Made by a program: the position numbers and the translations under genes. Positions 1 to 10,791 of a DNA stretch of 64,000 bases are shown here, piece after piece. The stretch covers positions 19,179,001-19,243,000 of the forward strand of contig NC_091111.1 of the NCBI RefSeq assembly GCF_024713975.1, given 5' to 3'. The first letter of the stretch is position 1. The number at the start of each line of letters is the position of its first letter. Below the pieces are notes generated by a model. It saw only the letters and a list, made by a program, of their open reading frames with translations. It had not been told where the DNA came from and did no database searches. This DNA comes from Paralichthys olivaceus. Its lineage: Eukaryota > Chordata > Actinopteri > Pleuronectiformes > Paralichthyidae.

Positions 1-107
1 GTGAAAATGTAATGTCTGAAGTACGTGTCCCTCCTTCAGAACACAGGAGCAATGTGTGAGAAAAAGTTGTGAAGTAAAACCTCAACTTCCTGCTGTTGGT
101 CTTTTAC

Positions 108-3100
108 CTCGTAGTAGGTCATGATCATCTGGTTGAGAAGAGTTGAGACGGAGTAGAAGCAACCAGTCATTATACCTGTGGACAGATGGACAGAGACAAG
201 GGAGAGGCGGAATCAATATGTTTGCTTATAACGATTTCATATTCATCAGTTTTATAAGGGAAATAATCTCAGTGTCATGACAAGGAAATGATTACAGAGT
301 CAATTGAGAGGCATTGGTGAAGAAAATGAACTTATACATTCACAAAAATCCCACATACACACTGGAGGAAAGAAAAACACTGAAAAAGCATCGTGTCGGC
401 TTTAAAACAAGTTGTGTGTGTGTGTGTGTGTGTGTTTGTGTTGCTCTGCCGCACATGATGGGGTCATGTGACCACCATGTGCCAGATCATAGTCATGCTG
501 CAAATATCAAAGTGCAGAAAAGCCCCTCTGGCAGTTTTAATGCTGGAGACTCGAAGTGATCCCAGTGTCTTTCAGGGGAAACAACTTCTGGATCATAAAC
601 CTCAGAGAGCACAAGGATTCTCACTGAGTTTAATATGAAACAACACATGTGTTTTAAAAGCAGGAATTATAATAAGTAGAAAAATGAGTATAATATGAAC
701 TGTAGGTATATATGAGCCCCACCGATATGGATTTTATAGCTACTAAAAACTATCTGATGGAACAGAAATGCTTTTATCAGTTTACCGTAGCTGATGAGCA
801 GCAGGACGAAGGCTTTATTCTTTATCAGGTTGAGGATGGACTGTTTGTAGGAGTAGTCCTCGGGAGGAGAGTCCGGTAGAACAGCCTGGGCCGGGCTGGG
901 CGGGAGGGGGGGTCGGTCCTTTATCACTGCAGGACGCACAAGAAACAATAAAGTTTTGATTTGACTTGTTCAGATGACTAAATACCAAGTTATAAGAAAA
1001 CCAGATGACCCCCTCCAGTTGACCCAGGGAGGCTCCCTGGGGAACTTCGATAATAATAACAATTCCACAAATGTCTTTATGCCCTTTAACAACCCGCGGG
1101 TAGCACAGCAGCATCAGTACTGGTGTCAACAGAACGAGCGGTTTTCAGATTAAAAGAAGAATTCTTGAATACTGCTTGTGGTGCGTTTTTAAAATCATAG
1201 CACCACAACTGTATAAATATTATACGACACTGTAAAACCGGTTCAGAGACCTCTCGTGATGCAGGCGTCCCTCAGGGCCATGAGGTGCAGTCTTACATAC
1301 AGGAACAAAACGTTTTTCACATCATGTACAATGTGACCTCGGATAATGTGGGTTAATGTTTAGGATTTATTACCCGGTCGTCCTCACACGTGTATAAATC
1401 AGCGCAGAGTTCGCATGAAGAATTTCTTTAGTGGAACATGTGAGTTTTATATGAGTTGTGAATTAACGACTGTGTCGTCACACTCACTGAACTGAGACAC
1501 GATGGACATTACCCATGATCCCCAGCTTCCTGAACCAGTAGTAACAAATCCACCTGTTAGGAGAATTCTTTTTAAATTAAATTGAAGCTATAATAGTTTT
1601 GATGTATTTTTGTGAGAAGCTCTTCCTCCGTTTGTTTGACACATTAAAATCTGGAGCAGAAAAAAAACACATTTGTAGGACTGGGATATTTGAGTTAAAC
1701 CTGAAGTTAGCCTGATTAAATCCACAAACACAAACACACTCTTGTTTACTATCTTCATGGGGACAACTCATTGACTTATTGTACTTTGTTGTGTTGCTGC
1801 CTGTCGGCCAGGATCTCAACAGGTTGTTTCCGGGTTAAATAAAGGTTAAAAACATTGAACCATAACTATCACAACTGCAGTTTAACTTCAACCTAATTGT
1901 AACCTGAACCCTAAAACTAAGTCAACTTTCAGAAAGTAGTCTGAACCGCAAAATTGATGTCCCCATGAGAGACGCGTTCCCACGGGTTGGTGTGTTTTCA
2001 GCTTCACGTCCCCCCTGGGGTATAAAGATGAGCACACACACACACACACCTCCATGTGATGTCACCTCACACAGCTTTAAGGTAACTGAACCACAAAGTA
2101 AATAGAACAGATGGCTGCAGAGGGTAAACGTCTACGTGCCATAATGCAAGGCAGTATTTGAGTTGTGTGTCTGTGTTCACCACTGTGTGACCGTGGTGGG
2201 TAGCCTACCTATTACTGTGAGTATGAAGAGGCCCGTGGAGACAGCGGCGGTACCGTAGAACATGATGCTGATGTTGTGACCCGTCAGCTCAACATCGTCA
2301 GGTGTGTTGGGAACTAACACTGGAGGCAACAGGAAGCCGATGGCTGTTCCCAGCTGGAGACACAGAGAGGAAGACAAATGTTGTTATACTGTGTTTTATC
2401 AAATTACAGATTAAAATAAAGGTTTGATAACAACATTATAGAACATCACTCAGCATAGGTTTGTTTGGTTTGTCGACTAGCATTACACAAAGACTACGGG
2501 ACGGATTACCACACAACTTGGTGGATGGATGTGGTGAAGGTTTGAGGAGAATCCATTAGCTGTTGGTGTTGATCCGGATCAGGGGGCGGATCATTCAGTC
2601 CAGGTTTATTATTGGATTTATTAATGAGCCGTTAATGATGGGTTGCCAGGTTGTGGGGAATCGTCCTCCAGCACTTTACTTGAAAGAAAATCAAAGGTAC
2701 AGGGAGAGCTCCTCTTTGGACTCGTCTTCTGGAAATGCTCTGTGTGGATCAAAGTCCATTTATCAACCGCTCAATAACGTGAATTACTGGTAAACCCTTA
2801 ATATGTTTCACGTAAGACACAAGGTTTGCGATCATGACTGGTAACATGACAAGTCCAAGTTTTAAATGCTTTTATCATTTAGCTTGTTGCCTCTGATGTT
2901 TAGTTTTTCTTTGTCCTCTTTGTGAAACACTTCGTCTGGAAAGGTGCCATCAGAATAAACTGATAACTACGATGATGATGATTCATTATTTTGATTCTCA
3001 CATTGAATTAGTCTGTTTATCTGCAATGAGGATTCTAAAGTCAATGTGTTTTTTTATATCATGTGTACAATGAATTGTCTGTGGCTCGTGCACGCGCTGA

Positions 3101-3833
3101 CCTGGTTCCCGAGCACTGCCGTGGCGCACGCGGTGGACACCTCACGCGGACCGAACCACACCGAGGCGATGCGGGACGGGAGGCCGAGGATGAACACCTG
3201 GGCCACGGAGCAGATGACCTGCGCGGTGACGGTGACTCCGAACAGCTCCGGGCTGACGCTGACGCACTTGAGCCAGGCGCCGGCGCAGTTGAGGCTCGAG
3301 CCGAGCAGGGCCGTGAGCCGCAGACCCTTCCGGTCCAGCAGCCAGGTGGCCGGGAGGATGAGCGGCACGTAGGCGACCATGTAGACGATGGAGAGCCAGT
3401 CCACCTTGTCGTTGGACACCCCGTAGAAGCGGGTGAAGACGTTGGTGATGATGCTGTACTGGATCCACTGGAAGGCGTTCACCAGCGAGGACAGGCTGAA
3501 CACGGCGAGCACCGCGAACCTGCGCGCGAACAGCCGCGTCTCCCGGCTCTTCGCTGCCGCCTCTCCTGCGCCTCCGTTGGGCAGCATCGCGTCTCTCTCA
3601 TCCGGCGGCGGCGCCTCCTTCTCCTTCTCCTCTGACTCCCTCTCCTCCTCCTCCTCCTGAGCGGTGTCGGCGTCTGCCCCGCCCGCCCTCAGCGCTCCGT
3701 TTGTCGGACCCGCGTGTCGCTCGGCCGCGGCGCCGCCCTGGACCTCCGGACTCTTCCTGGAGATGGTGGCGGCGTCGCCCGGTGCGCCTGCGTCCGCGCG
3801 CACATGCTCCTGCAGCAGCTCCCCGGCCACCAT
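108..3833 (-). CDS. flvcr1: Flvcr1, MFS choline/heme transporter (exons 1-4, 3' end outside window)
   Basis: Major-facilitator transporter of the plasma membrane; the family moves choline and ethanolamine and has been described as a heme exporter. Coding exons on the minus strand are 3102-3833, 2209-2353, 786-926 and 108-175, all GT-AG and in frame, giving 362 residues. Human FLVCR1 has about 555, so the C-terminal half lies left of base 1. The first membrane segment holds [10 protein letters not shown], including the Trp of the choline site in the family; further matches are [31 protein letters not shown] and [13 protein letters not shown]. The wording follows FLVCR1 rather than FLVCR2. The N-terminal tail is poorly conserved, with an acidic run at about residues 59-72. 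The ATG at 3831-3833 is preferred because the frame upstream to 3905 opens with TTG and has no in-frame ATG before a stop. Exon 1 is very GC- and CpG-rich, as expected at a promoter. Identity is firm; the start is fairly sure. Confidence 0.93.
1730..2055. repeat. Dispersed fish repeat with nested LINE 3' end
   Basis: The outer sequence has the CATGGGGACAACTCATTGAC and GATGTCCCCATGAGAG arms with a CATAACTATCACAACTGCAG-type middle and ends in a CA repeat. This is a common teleost intergenic repeat from my recollection. Inside it, 1778-1856 (TGTTGCTGCCTGTCGGCCAG to GGTTAAATAAAGGTTAAA) resembles the 3' end of a non-LTR retrotransposon with its terminal AAATAAAGGTT repeats. It lies within flvcr1 intron 2. 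Confidence 0.55.
2455..2660 (+). repeat. Dispersed fish repeat, 'ACTACGGGACGGATT' family
   Basis: Contains ATTACACAAAGACTACGGGA, CTTGGTGGATGGATGTGG and GTTGATCCGGATCAGGGGGC. Related copies occur in this window at 34745-34900, 35720-35850 and, inverted, at 60470-60590. Lies in flvcr1 intron 1. Origin (MITE or LINE piece) is not clear from the sequence. Confidence 0.65.
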
Positions 3834-4124
3834 GATGCTCGGAGCGCTCGTCGTCCTCCCCCGCAGAGCGGCTTCCTCATCCGCCGGAGACCGAGATGAA
3901 GTCAAACCAGAACCGAGAGAGAAGAATCACAACAGCGTCCAGCTCATCACGATCAGATCCGCGATCCGGTAACTTCTGCACGGAACCGTTCAGCCTGCGC
4001 GCTGCCCCCCTCTCTCCCCTCTCTCTCCTCTCTCCCCCTCTCTGTCTCTCTCTCTCTCTTTTGTACAGTCCACTGTGACACACGGGCCTTCCGATGCTAA
4101 TGAACCAATAGAGGAGGAGCTGGG

Positions 4125-4190
4125 ACTTGTAGTAACCTGTAGTATATTGTAGTACTTGCAGTAACCTGTAGTATATTGTACTACAACCAG
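4125..4190 (+). repeat. Short direct repeat upstream of flvcr1
   Basis: GTAACCTGTAGTATATTGTA occurs twice, about 32 bp apart, in the region 5' of flvcr1 beyond a CT-rich tract (4005-4060). Confidence 0.85.
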
Positions 4191-5333
4191 GGTGGAGGTG
4201 TGACCAACCATGATGAGACCAACGACATAAACAGGATCTGCATTCATTAAAATATAACAATGATAATAGAATAATTATAATATGATAATGATAACAACAT
4301 CTTCTCTTACACAAATGAATTGCTGTAATATTAGAATATTGTTTGGTAGTAATAGCTGATTACAGACTTATCACCAAATGTATTAATTCAATGAGGCCTT
4401 TCTAAATTAACCCGACAGTAATATAAGATACTAATACAGAGAAAAAAGAAAAATGTAATAAAAATAGAATAGAACTTCAAGTTTGAGTTCGCTGTGTAAA
4501 CTACCTCAATGTGGTCTAGTAAATACATATTAATGTTATATTATATCATGGAATATATTTGTATCTATAAGGAAACTTTACTTAAAGAGAGTTAAGTAAC
4601 AGACTGAGTGCAAAAATAAAATGTTTCATCTTGGTTTAAGCACATAGAATTTATAATTTACATAAGATCTGATCCAAACAGTCAGATAAACTATTTGACT
4701 GTTAAATGGTCTAAGTGCACGAACTCAGATTAGTGCGTCCATATGCTCCTGAACCTCTAATCCTAATCATCCTCTGACCCAGTGGCCACTGCAGCAGGTG
4801 GAGATCTGGATCCAGATCCTGTTCTCGCGAGGTCACAGCAACCAAAGCTTTTCCAGGATCAATGAAGAAGTTTCCAGTGACTGATATCATCTCTGCTGTT
4901 CTCTGGAGGATCACATCACCTTCCTGTCAGGAGAGATGGTGGAGAGGGAAGAGGTCTCACTCTGTGTCTGTTTTCAGGCACCAACAGGTGAGCAATTTTG
5001 GCAACTGTTAGATTTCTGTCTGTTTGTATTTTGACTTTATCTCTGGGAGGACGTGGAGGCGCATCCACCCGTCTTTATTTATTTCTATGGTTTTAAACGT
5101 AATAAAAAAGTTGCCTGGTTTGTCTTTATAACCTTCGTCTTTGTTGGATTATTGTTTAAAGTTTATTATTTATTTTTTGTGGCGTTAAAATCTAAGATGG
5201 AGTGACGCATCCCACCAAACACGAAAGATCTTTGAGCACACAGAGTATCTTCAGGTTACCCGTCGTCATGGAAACCTCAGCATCACTACCCGAGGCCTCT
5301 GGATTATTCATCAGATAAAGCTAAAGCCCCGTG

Positions 5334-5618
5334 ATGTCGGGCTGCGAGGAGCCGGCCCTGCTGGAGCTCAACCTGCGGAGGGAGACGTGGTGTAGGGTGG
5401 AGGGGAACCCCCGGCAGTCCTGGGAGAGGACGGAGAGGAAGCACCACCGCGGTCACCTGAGGACCAGCCCGGTGCTGCTCGCCGCTCTGACCGCAGGGAC
5501 GCAGCGCAGGGGGGGCCGCTCCGAGCGGCCGCCCCCGGTCAAGCTTCCGGAGAGAAGGCACTTTGAAGAGAGCTGTAAGGAAGCTGGTTCTGACCGACTT
5601 ACTGAAATACTTCATTAA
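5334..5618 (+). CDS. spata45: Spata45-like small protein
   Basis: Uninterrupted frame of 94 codons from ATG 5334. Human SPATA45 is of similar size (about 98 residues). The core LLELNLRRETWCRVE followed by RKHHRGHL resembles the mammalian pattern of a leucine/charged helix, a Cys-Val-Glu segment and an RKHF-like motif. A second RRHFEE motif lies near the C-terminus. The assignment rests mainly on position and orientation: between tatdn3 and flvcr1 and transcribed opposite to both, as in human. No signal peptide or membrane segment is visible. Function of the family is unknown; in mammals it is named for testis expression. The sequence is diverged and no splice site is needed. An intron or a different first exon cannot be excluded. 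Confidence 0.6.
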   Translation: MSGCEEPALLELNLRRETWCRVEGNPRQSWERTERKHHRGHLRTSPVLLAALTAGTQRRGGRSERPPPVKLPERRHFEESCKEAGSDRLTEILH

Positions 5619-6428
5619 TGTCTCCATGAGAATTTACAGCGTGTGATTTAACATGTGGTGGACAGATGTATTATCAATGTGTATATATATATACACAGAT
5701 ATAAAGACGAACTGAAGTAATTTCACAAGATGTTATACTTAAATATCATATTTTTTATTAATTATAATGAAGTCATCATTTTACACTTAATGAAATGTGC
5801 AACATGAAGATTGAAAAGCGAGGCTGTAGTTTGATTTAAAACTTTAATTTTATTTAATGCAGGTGTGAATTAAACCTTGAATAAGTTAATCAAAAAACCC
5901 CACAACCATTATAAACTGTGTGTGCATGTAGGATCAACACAACACAACAACAAGGGTTGCTTTATAAACGATGACCTTCAGTTCCCAGATATCGGTGCGT
6001 CCTACAGTAAAGCTGCAGCTATGAAAAGTGTTAGAATATTTCTCATGACATTGATCCAGATGATTCATCACGACTCATGAATCATTGTTCTGCATCTTCT
6101 CTCCTCCTCCAGATAAATCACACCTGGTGTAAAATGCCTGCGAGAGTCTGCGAGCCGCCGCAACGATTACTGTCCAACATGCAGTTATTTTAATACCTTG
6201 TTCACGGCTTAGATTTCTCTCTGTTGGTGTGTGAATATCATCTTCGCTGTCTGTTCCCTGTAAAACTTGTTGTGTTCTGCGAGACAGACGTTCATGGTTA
6301 AGATTAAACCTTGAAGATTCGAATGTTTCCACATTTCATTCTGAGTCTAATCATCAGGTCAAAACATGCTGCTCCTTCAGCGGCGCTCCTCGAAAACTCT
6401 TCACCCCCCCTCAGGCCAAACTGCAGAT

Positions 6429-8846
6429 TTAAGAGCTGTGTGTGCGTCGCTGCTTGTCCGCCCCGGGGAAGAGTCTGTACGCATTTTGTGCAGTGATGAG
6501 CTGAACGGTTTGAGCTGACAGACCTTTGACGTCAGCGATGTACCGGCAGGACAGGACGATGTTGCAGGGCTCGTTCCTCCCCTGCGAGACAGAGAGAGAC
6601 AAGAGATATTCGAATGAAAACATCTGCGGAGGAGCTGCTCGTGTGTTCCATCGATATTTGATCAATTTCAAACTCACGTGTTTGTCGAGCCCCAGGGCGG
6701 GAGAGTCCGTCTCCAGACAGATGTGCTCCAGTGGGATCGCTCCGATCAGTTTGTCTCTCTGTGTGGTAACATCAACATGACTTTATCACCTCGGTACAGT
6801 GGACAGAGCTGAAGACACATGACGTCCTGCTGATCTTATATTTCTTTTAATCTGGGGACAAAATATCAGAAGTGATTTTCTGTCTTTACTTCTCAAATCT
6901 ATTTGCGCAGGAGAAAATACCTCCCAACCGCAAATACTGTTCTCAGACCGGAGTTGTCTCTGGGTCTTTAATGGAGCTCTGCAGAGGGTTTCACTCAGCG
7001 TGATGAGTGGTTTTTAAACAGCGTGATAAACAGGAAACATAAGAGACAGCATGAACACTGAAGCCACCTGTAGTCTGGTTGACACAGAAAAAACACCTGC
7101 TCTTGCTTATGCAAGAAAACAGGACGATTGCTGAAAGCACAGATCAGTGTCAACAAGAGGATGATGAACTTTGAGGTGGCATCAGCCAAGTGCACAGCAG
7201 CACTCAGGGCTTAAAGGTAAACAAAAAGGTGTCTGTCTAGTTTTGAATCGTCTGCCTGCAGCACAACTGTTTCTATATGAGGAGTTATTGTTCAACACAG
7301 CAAAGTTCATATGTGAATTTTTTCATGATAGTCCCTGAGGGTGTGGGACGACGATGCATCTGTGGGCTGCTCAAGCAAAGTGAAGTGACCCCCACCTGTT
7401 GGTTTCTGCAGACAGCAGGTGGGAAGGAGAAGAGGTAACCGGCCTTCACACCTTCCAGAGCCACCGACGGCTTCCCCGCGAAGTTGTGAAGCAGAGCGCG
7501 ACTGATGCCTGAGGGAGAATCAGAAAGTGAAGACGTCAGATCGTCTGCAGCTGTAAAACTGTGTGTACATGACTGACAGGAGGGACACACCCACCCTGTT
7601 CTCTCATGGTCTCTACGGTGACTTTAGCAGCTGATCGTGAGTGGACGTTCCTGTGCAGAGAAAAAACATCACTGTCCTCAGACTGTCCATTGCTGCAGCT
7701 CCTCTATTCAGCCTCTGTCTCAAACACCAAACCTGTCCCACTCTTCTTAATGTGAGAAGTAAGAACCTAGTAGACATTTCCCAGCGCGACCGCGGACAGA
7801 GAACGTCAAATGTCTCAAGGTGAAGACATGTAGCTCAGTTTGTGTTTAAGGTCATGTGACCTCACCAGAAGGTATAAAACTCTCTCGTGCTCATTTTCAC
7901 AAATCACGTATTTGAATGTGTTGTGAGTTCGTCAGCAGATGTCGGATGAAAGTACAGAAGGATGGAGATGAGTGGAAACATAATTACAAACAGACTGGAG
8001 GGAAAGAACACATGTCCTCCACACATACTCGCTGTGAACTGCTGCCGTTGGTCATAAATTACCTCACTTCTTCTTGACCCTGAATACTTCATGTACGATC
8101 ACGTACCCTCATTATCTAATTTACTCAACATCTCCTGGAGACGAGCCAACGTTTCACACGTCATGATATAAATCATCTCATCGTTGTGAAACGGGATTGT
8201 TAAAATATAAAGGTTGTGAGATGGAGGTGTATAATATGTGTTTTCATTCTAATCTGTTCCATTGTGCTCACACAGGAAGGTCCAGCTCCTTGGCGACGTC
8301 GAGCTGTTTAACGAACACAGTCATCTGGTCGTCCCTGTCCTGCTGAGTGGGAGCACGCCACGGTGTGAAGTCCAAACCGATCTGGAGCCAAGAGAAGAGC
8401 AACCAGGTGAACTCACCCAGACTCACAGAGCTTATTCTATAAAGTTACGTTCATTAAAAGGCAGATTATTTATTCATCAAGCTCTTTACAGTAAAGTTTG
8501 CCATTCACCCATTCACACATCTATTATAGCAGCACTCTCTCTTTCTATACGGGGCAGTTGTTGGGTTCAGCATCTTGCTCAAGGACACTTCAGCGTGCAG
8601 GTGGGTGAGACTGGGATCGGACTGCCGACCTTCTGGATGGAGGACGACCGCTCTACCCCTGGGCCACAGCCGCACACACGCTGTAGATGAATGAAATGTG
8701 TTGGGTGCAGCGGGACGTCACCTGATCCATAAAAACAACACTATAGAAAAACAGGATTCTGGGACTTAGTCCTCTGGTGCCTGAAATCTGCTCGGACCAA
8801 CGCACACATTCCAGACACAGGAAGATTCAGAGGTCTCCACAGGACG

Positions 8847-8891
<45 letters not shown>

Positions 8892-10128
8892 GATGGAGAA
8901 GTGCACAATAGAGACTGTGACTGACTGAGTTCATTAACTTTTCCCAACCAAGAAGATTAAGAAGAGTAAATCCTCTTTTCTTTTCCTGAAGTTAACTTCT
9001 TTAAAGGACAAAAGAATGTGTGTAAAGTGGTGGTGTGTTATATGTGTGTGTGTGTGTGTGTGTTTCTGTGTTGTAGACTTAAATCTCAGTCTGAGGTCGA
9101 CAACATGGTTTTAGTATTAAGAGGTTGAGGTCACAGAGTCTTGTAGAGGAATTACTTGAAAAATAGTTATGGAATATCAGCATGTGTTTTGATTCAGTGC
9201 AAAATACATTAAAAGATCGAATGAATGAAACTGACAATAAAGAAAGTATAGTACAGTACCTCTCCAACAGCAACAAGGTGTTCTCTGTGTTTGTAGAACA
9301 GAGGCAGAGCAGCATCCAGGTCCTGTTAGAAAACATCCACTTTAAAACTAAAGTTAAACTTTCTTTGACTCTGAATTCTATAGATTTTATTTTCGTTTAG
9401 CACCAGTGGATTTTTTTCATTAGCTCAAATGAAACCTGAAACCCTGAAGAAAAATCAGAGCAGGAAGAAAATATTGTTCAATCTTTGCATCACAGTGGAC
9501 GGAGGTGTGGATTTCAATTCTTACTATGGCTTGAAAGAAAGAACTCAGAACCCCCCCCCCCCGTCCCTCTGTCTGTCTCACCCGGGACACCACCGAGCAG
9601 AGAGGGGCCCAGTTCATTCCTCGTTTAGTCAGAATCAATAAAGTAAAATCAGGCTGTTTCACCACCTGAGGCTTCGCGCAGCGCCGCTCGGGCCCCTCGC
9701 CGCCCTGCAGAGGATGGAGGCCGAAACACGGAGCCACCACATCTGGATAACTGTGAGAAGAGAAATGAGCAATAACAAACACGAGGCTCTCCTGCAGAGA
9801 GCAGCTGTAAAGGAGAATGTAAACTATTCTCATTCTATACGTTGTGCATGAGAAGCTGCATGTACCCCGGTTCTGTATTATTGTGTAGCTACAGATGTTC
9901 TGACACAATCTTGTGAGTTTAGAGATTTACTCCACAAAAGAAATGACTTGTAGTTCTGCTTAAACCGATTGTTTGTTTTCTCTTACATTTTATAATAATA
10001 ATATATAATGGTACGTCCTGGGAATGATCATAGAACAATGAGGACACACAGACCGTTGTTGCAGCTGGAGAACTCTGCTGAACTCCCCAACTTCTTCTGT
10101 TACAGCAATCAGGGTCTCTACCCCAGCC

Positions 10129-10177
<49 letters not shown>

Positions 10178-10588
10178 CTCTTAAACTCCATTTGAAGGGT
10201 TTTTCAGTGTCACCAGTTTTATTCGGTTGTGAGGCAGTTTGTGTGAAAGCTGCAGAACAAATACAGTTTGAACAGAGAACTGACCCGTCTGCTTCTCTGG
10301 ATCACATCCCCCAGATCCTGGAACAACAAAAAAACTGGTCTTTACTAATTCAAAGTGATGAAACCAGCTGTCAGAGTCAAAGATAAACAGTTTGTGTGCA
10401 TTCAAATGTTCGCAATTAGCATTTGTGATGCTAAACTGACTAATCTGTTAGTTTTATTCAGATGGTTTAAAACTGCTTTTTAATGTTGTTTACATCCTGT
10501 TAGCTTTGTGCTAACTGTGTTTACAGACTACCTCTTCGAATTCACGGGCTGAGATGTGACAGTGAGCGTCAACGAAGCCGAGATCCAT
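6429..10588 (-). CDS. tatdn3: Tatdn3, TatD-family metal-dependent hydrolase
   Basis: Ten exons on the minus strand: 10532-10588, 10285-10317, 10054-10127, 9666-9750, 9260-9322, 8272-8381, 7595-7650, 7396-7508, 6678-6758 and 6429-6581. They join without a frame break into 274 residues, the same length as human TATDN3. TatD proteins are TIM-barrel metal-dependent deoxyribonucleases. The metal ligands expected for the family are visible: H9 and H11 in VDAHCH, E104 in VGE-IGLDF, H144 in NVHSRSA, H167 in LLHNF and D215 in ETDSP. Other matches are [11 protein letters not shown] and [10 protein letters not shown]. The protein is predicted to be soluble. The start codon lies 203 bp from the nsl1 start on the other strand. 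Exon 3 follows a (GT)n tract that stands in the usual place of the polypyrimidine tract. Intron 5 holds a tRNA-type SINE. A likely polyadenylation signal is the reverse AATAAA at 5852-5857. Confidence 0.93.
7665..7770 (-). repeat. Dispersed repeat fragment, copy of 19545-19760
   Basis: On the minus strand it reads GTGTTTGAGACAGAGGCTGA, GAGGAGCTGCAGCAATGGAC and AGTCTGAGGACAG. The same words occur on the plus strand at 19649-19702 with only a few changes. It lies in tatdn3 intron 6, directly upstream of exon 7. Confidence 0.75.
8495..8690 (-). mobile_element. tRNA-derived SINE in tatdn3 intron 5
   Basis: Read on the minus strand, the segment starts GCGGCTGTGGCCCAGGGG, with an A-box-like TGGCCCAGGGG (8656-8666), and has a B-box-like GTCCGATCCC (8613-8622). 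This is the layout of a tRNA-type pol III promoter, followed by a body containing the AAGTGTCCTTGAGCAAGAT-type segment and ending near TGTGTGAATGGGTGAATGG. This body is a familiar dispersed teleost sequence. It lies between tatdn3 exons 5 and 6, in the same orientation as the gene. It is not a functional tRNA gene. Confidence 0.75.
10137..10177 (+). repeat. (CA)n at tatdn3 exon 3 acceptor
   Basis: About 20 CA units; on the minus strand the GT run ends six bases before exon 3 of tatdn3 (acceptor at 10128-10129). Confidence 0.95.
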
Positions 10589-10791
10589 TGAGACATCAAC
10601 TAGAAAAACTACGAGATCTGAAAACACAGAAAAGAAAACTTGAGATATTTCCTCGTTTTGTCAGAAAACAGCAGCACGGAACGTTTCTGCCGAGGCACCG
10701 GGGATGCTGGGGACCATTAAAACCGTCGGACCAGGAAGTCGCGTCTTTGATTCCGGTTTGAAAACAGAAAACAAACCGGTTGGCGGTAAAG
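10589..10791. promoter_or_regulatory. Bidirectional tatdn3/nsl1 promoter
   Basis: This 203-bp gap separates the start codons of tatdn3 (minus) and nsl1 (plus). No TATA box is visible near either start. An ETS-like GGAAG lies in CCAGGAAGTCGCG (about 10724-10736), and an E2F-like TTGGCGG lies at 10780-10786, just before the nsl1 ATG. The two genes are also head-to-head in human, which supports a shared promoter. Individual factor sites are inference. Confidence 0.7.

Noticed and set aside
3063-3635. 190-codon open frame on the plus strand
   Set aside because: It is the antisense of the GC-rich flvcr1 exon 1; the translation is Gly/Glu/Arg-rich without family resemblance, while the minus-strand frame is a clear transporter.
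786-3833. Assignment as flvcr2
   Set aside because: Segments such as [20 protein letters not shown] and STLLNQMI follow FLVCR1, not FLVCR2, and the neighbours are those of human 1q32.3 rather than 14q24.3.
8613-8666. A tRNA gene
   Set aside because: A- and B-box-like words are present, but no cloverleaf with paired acceptor stem and anticodon arm can be drawn; a tRNA-derived SINE explains it.
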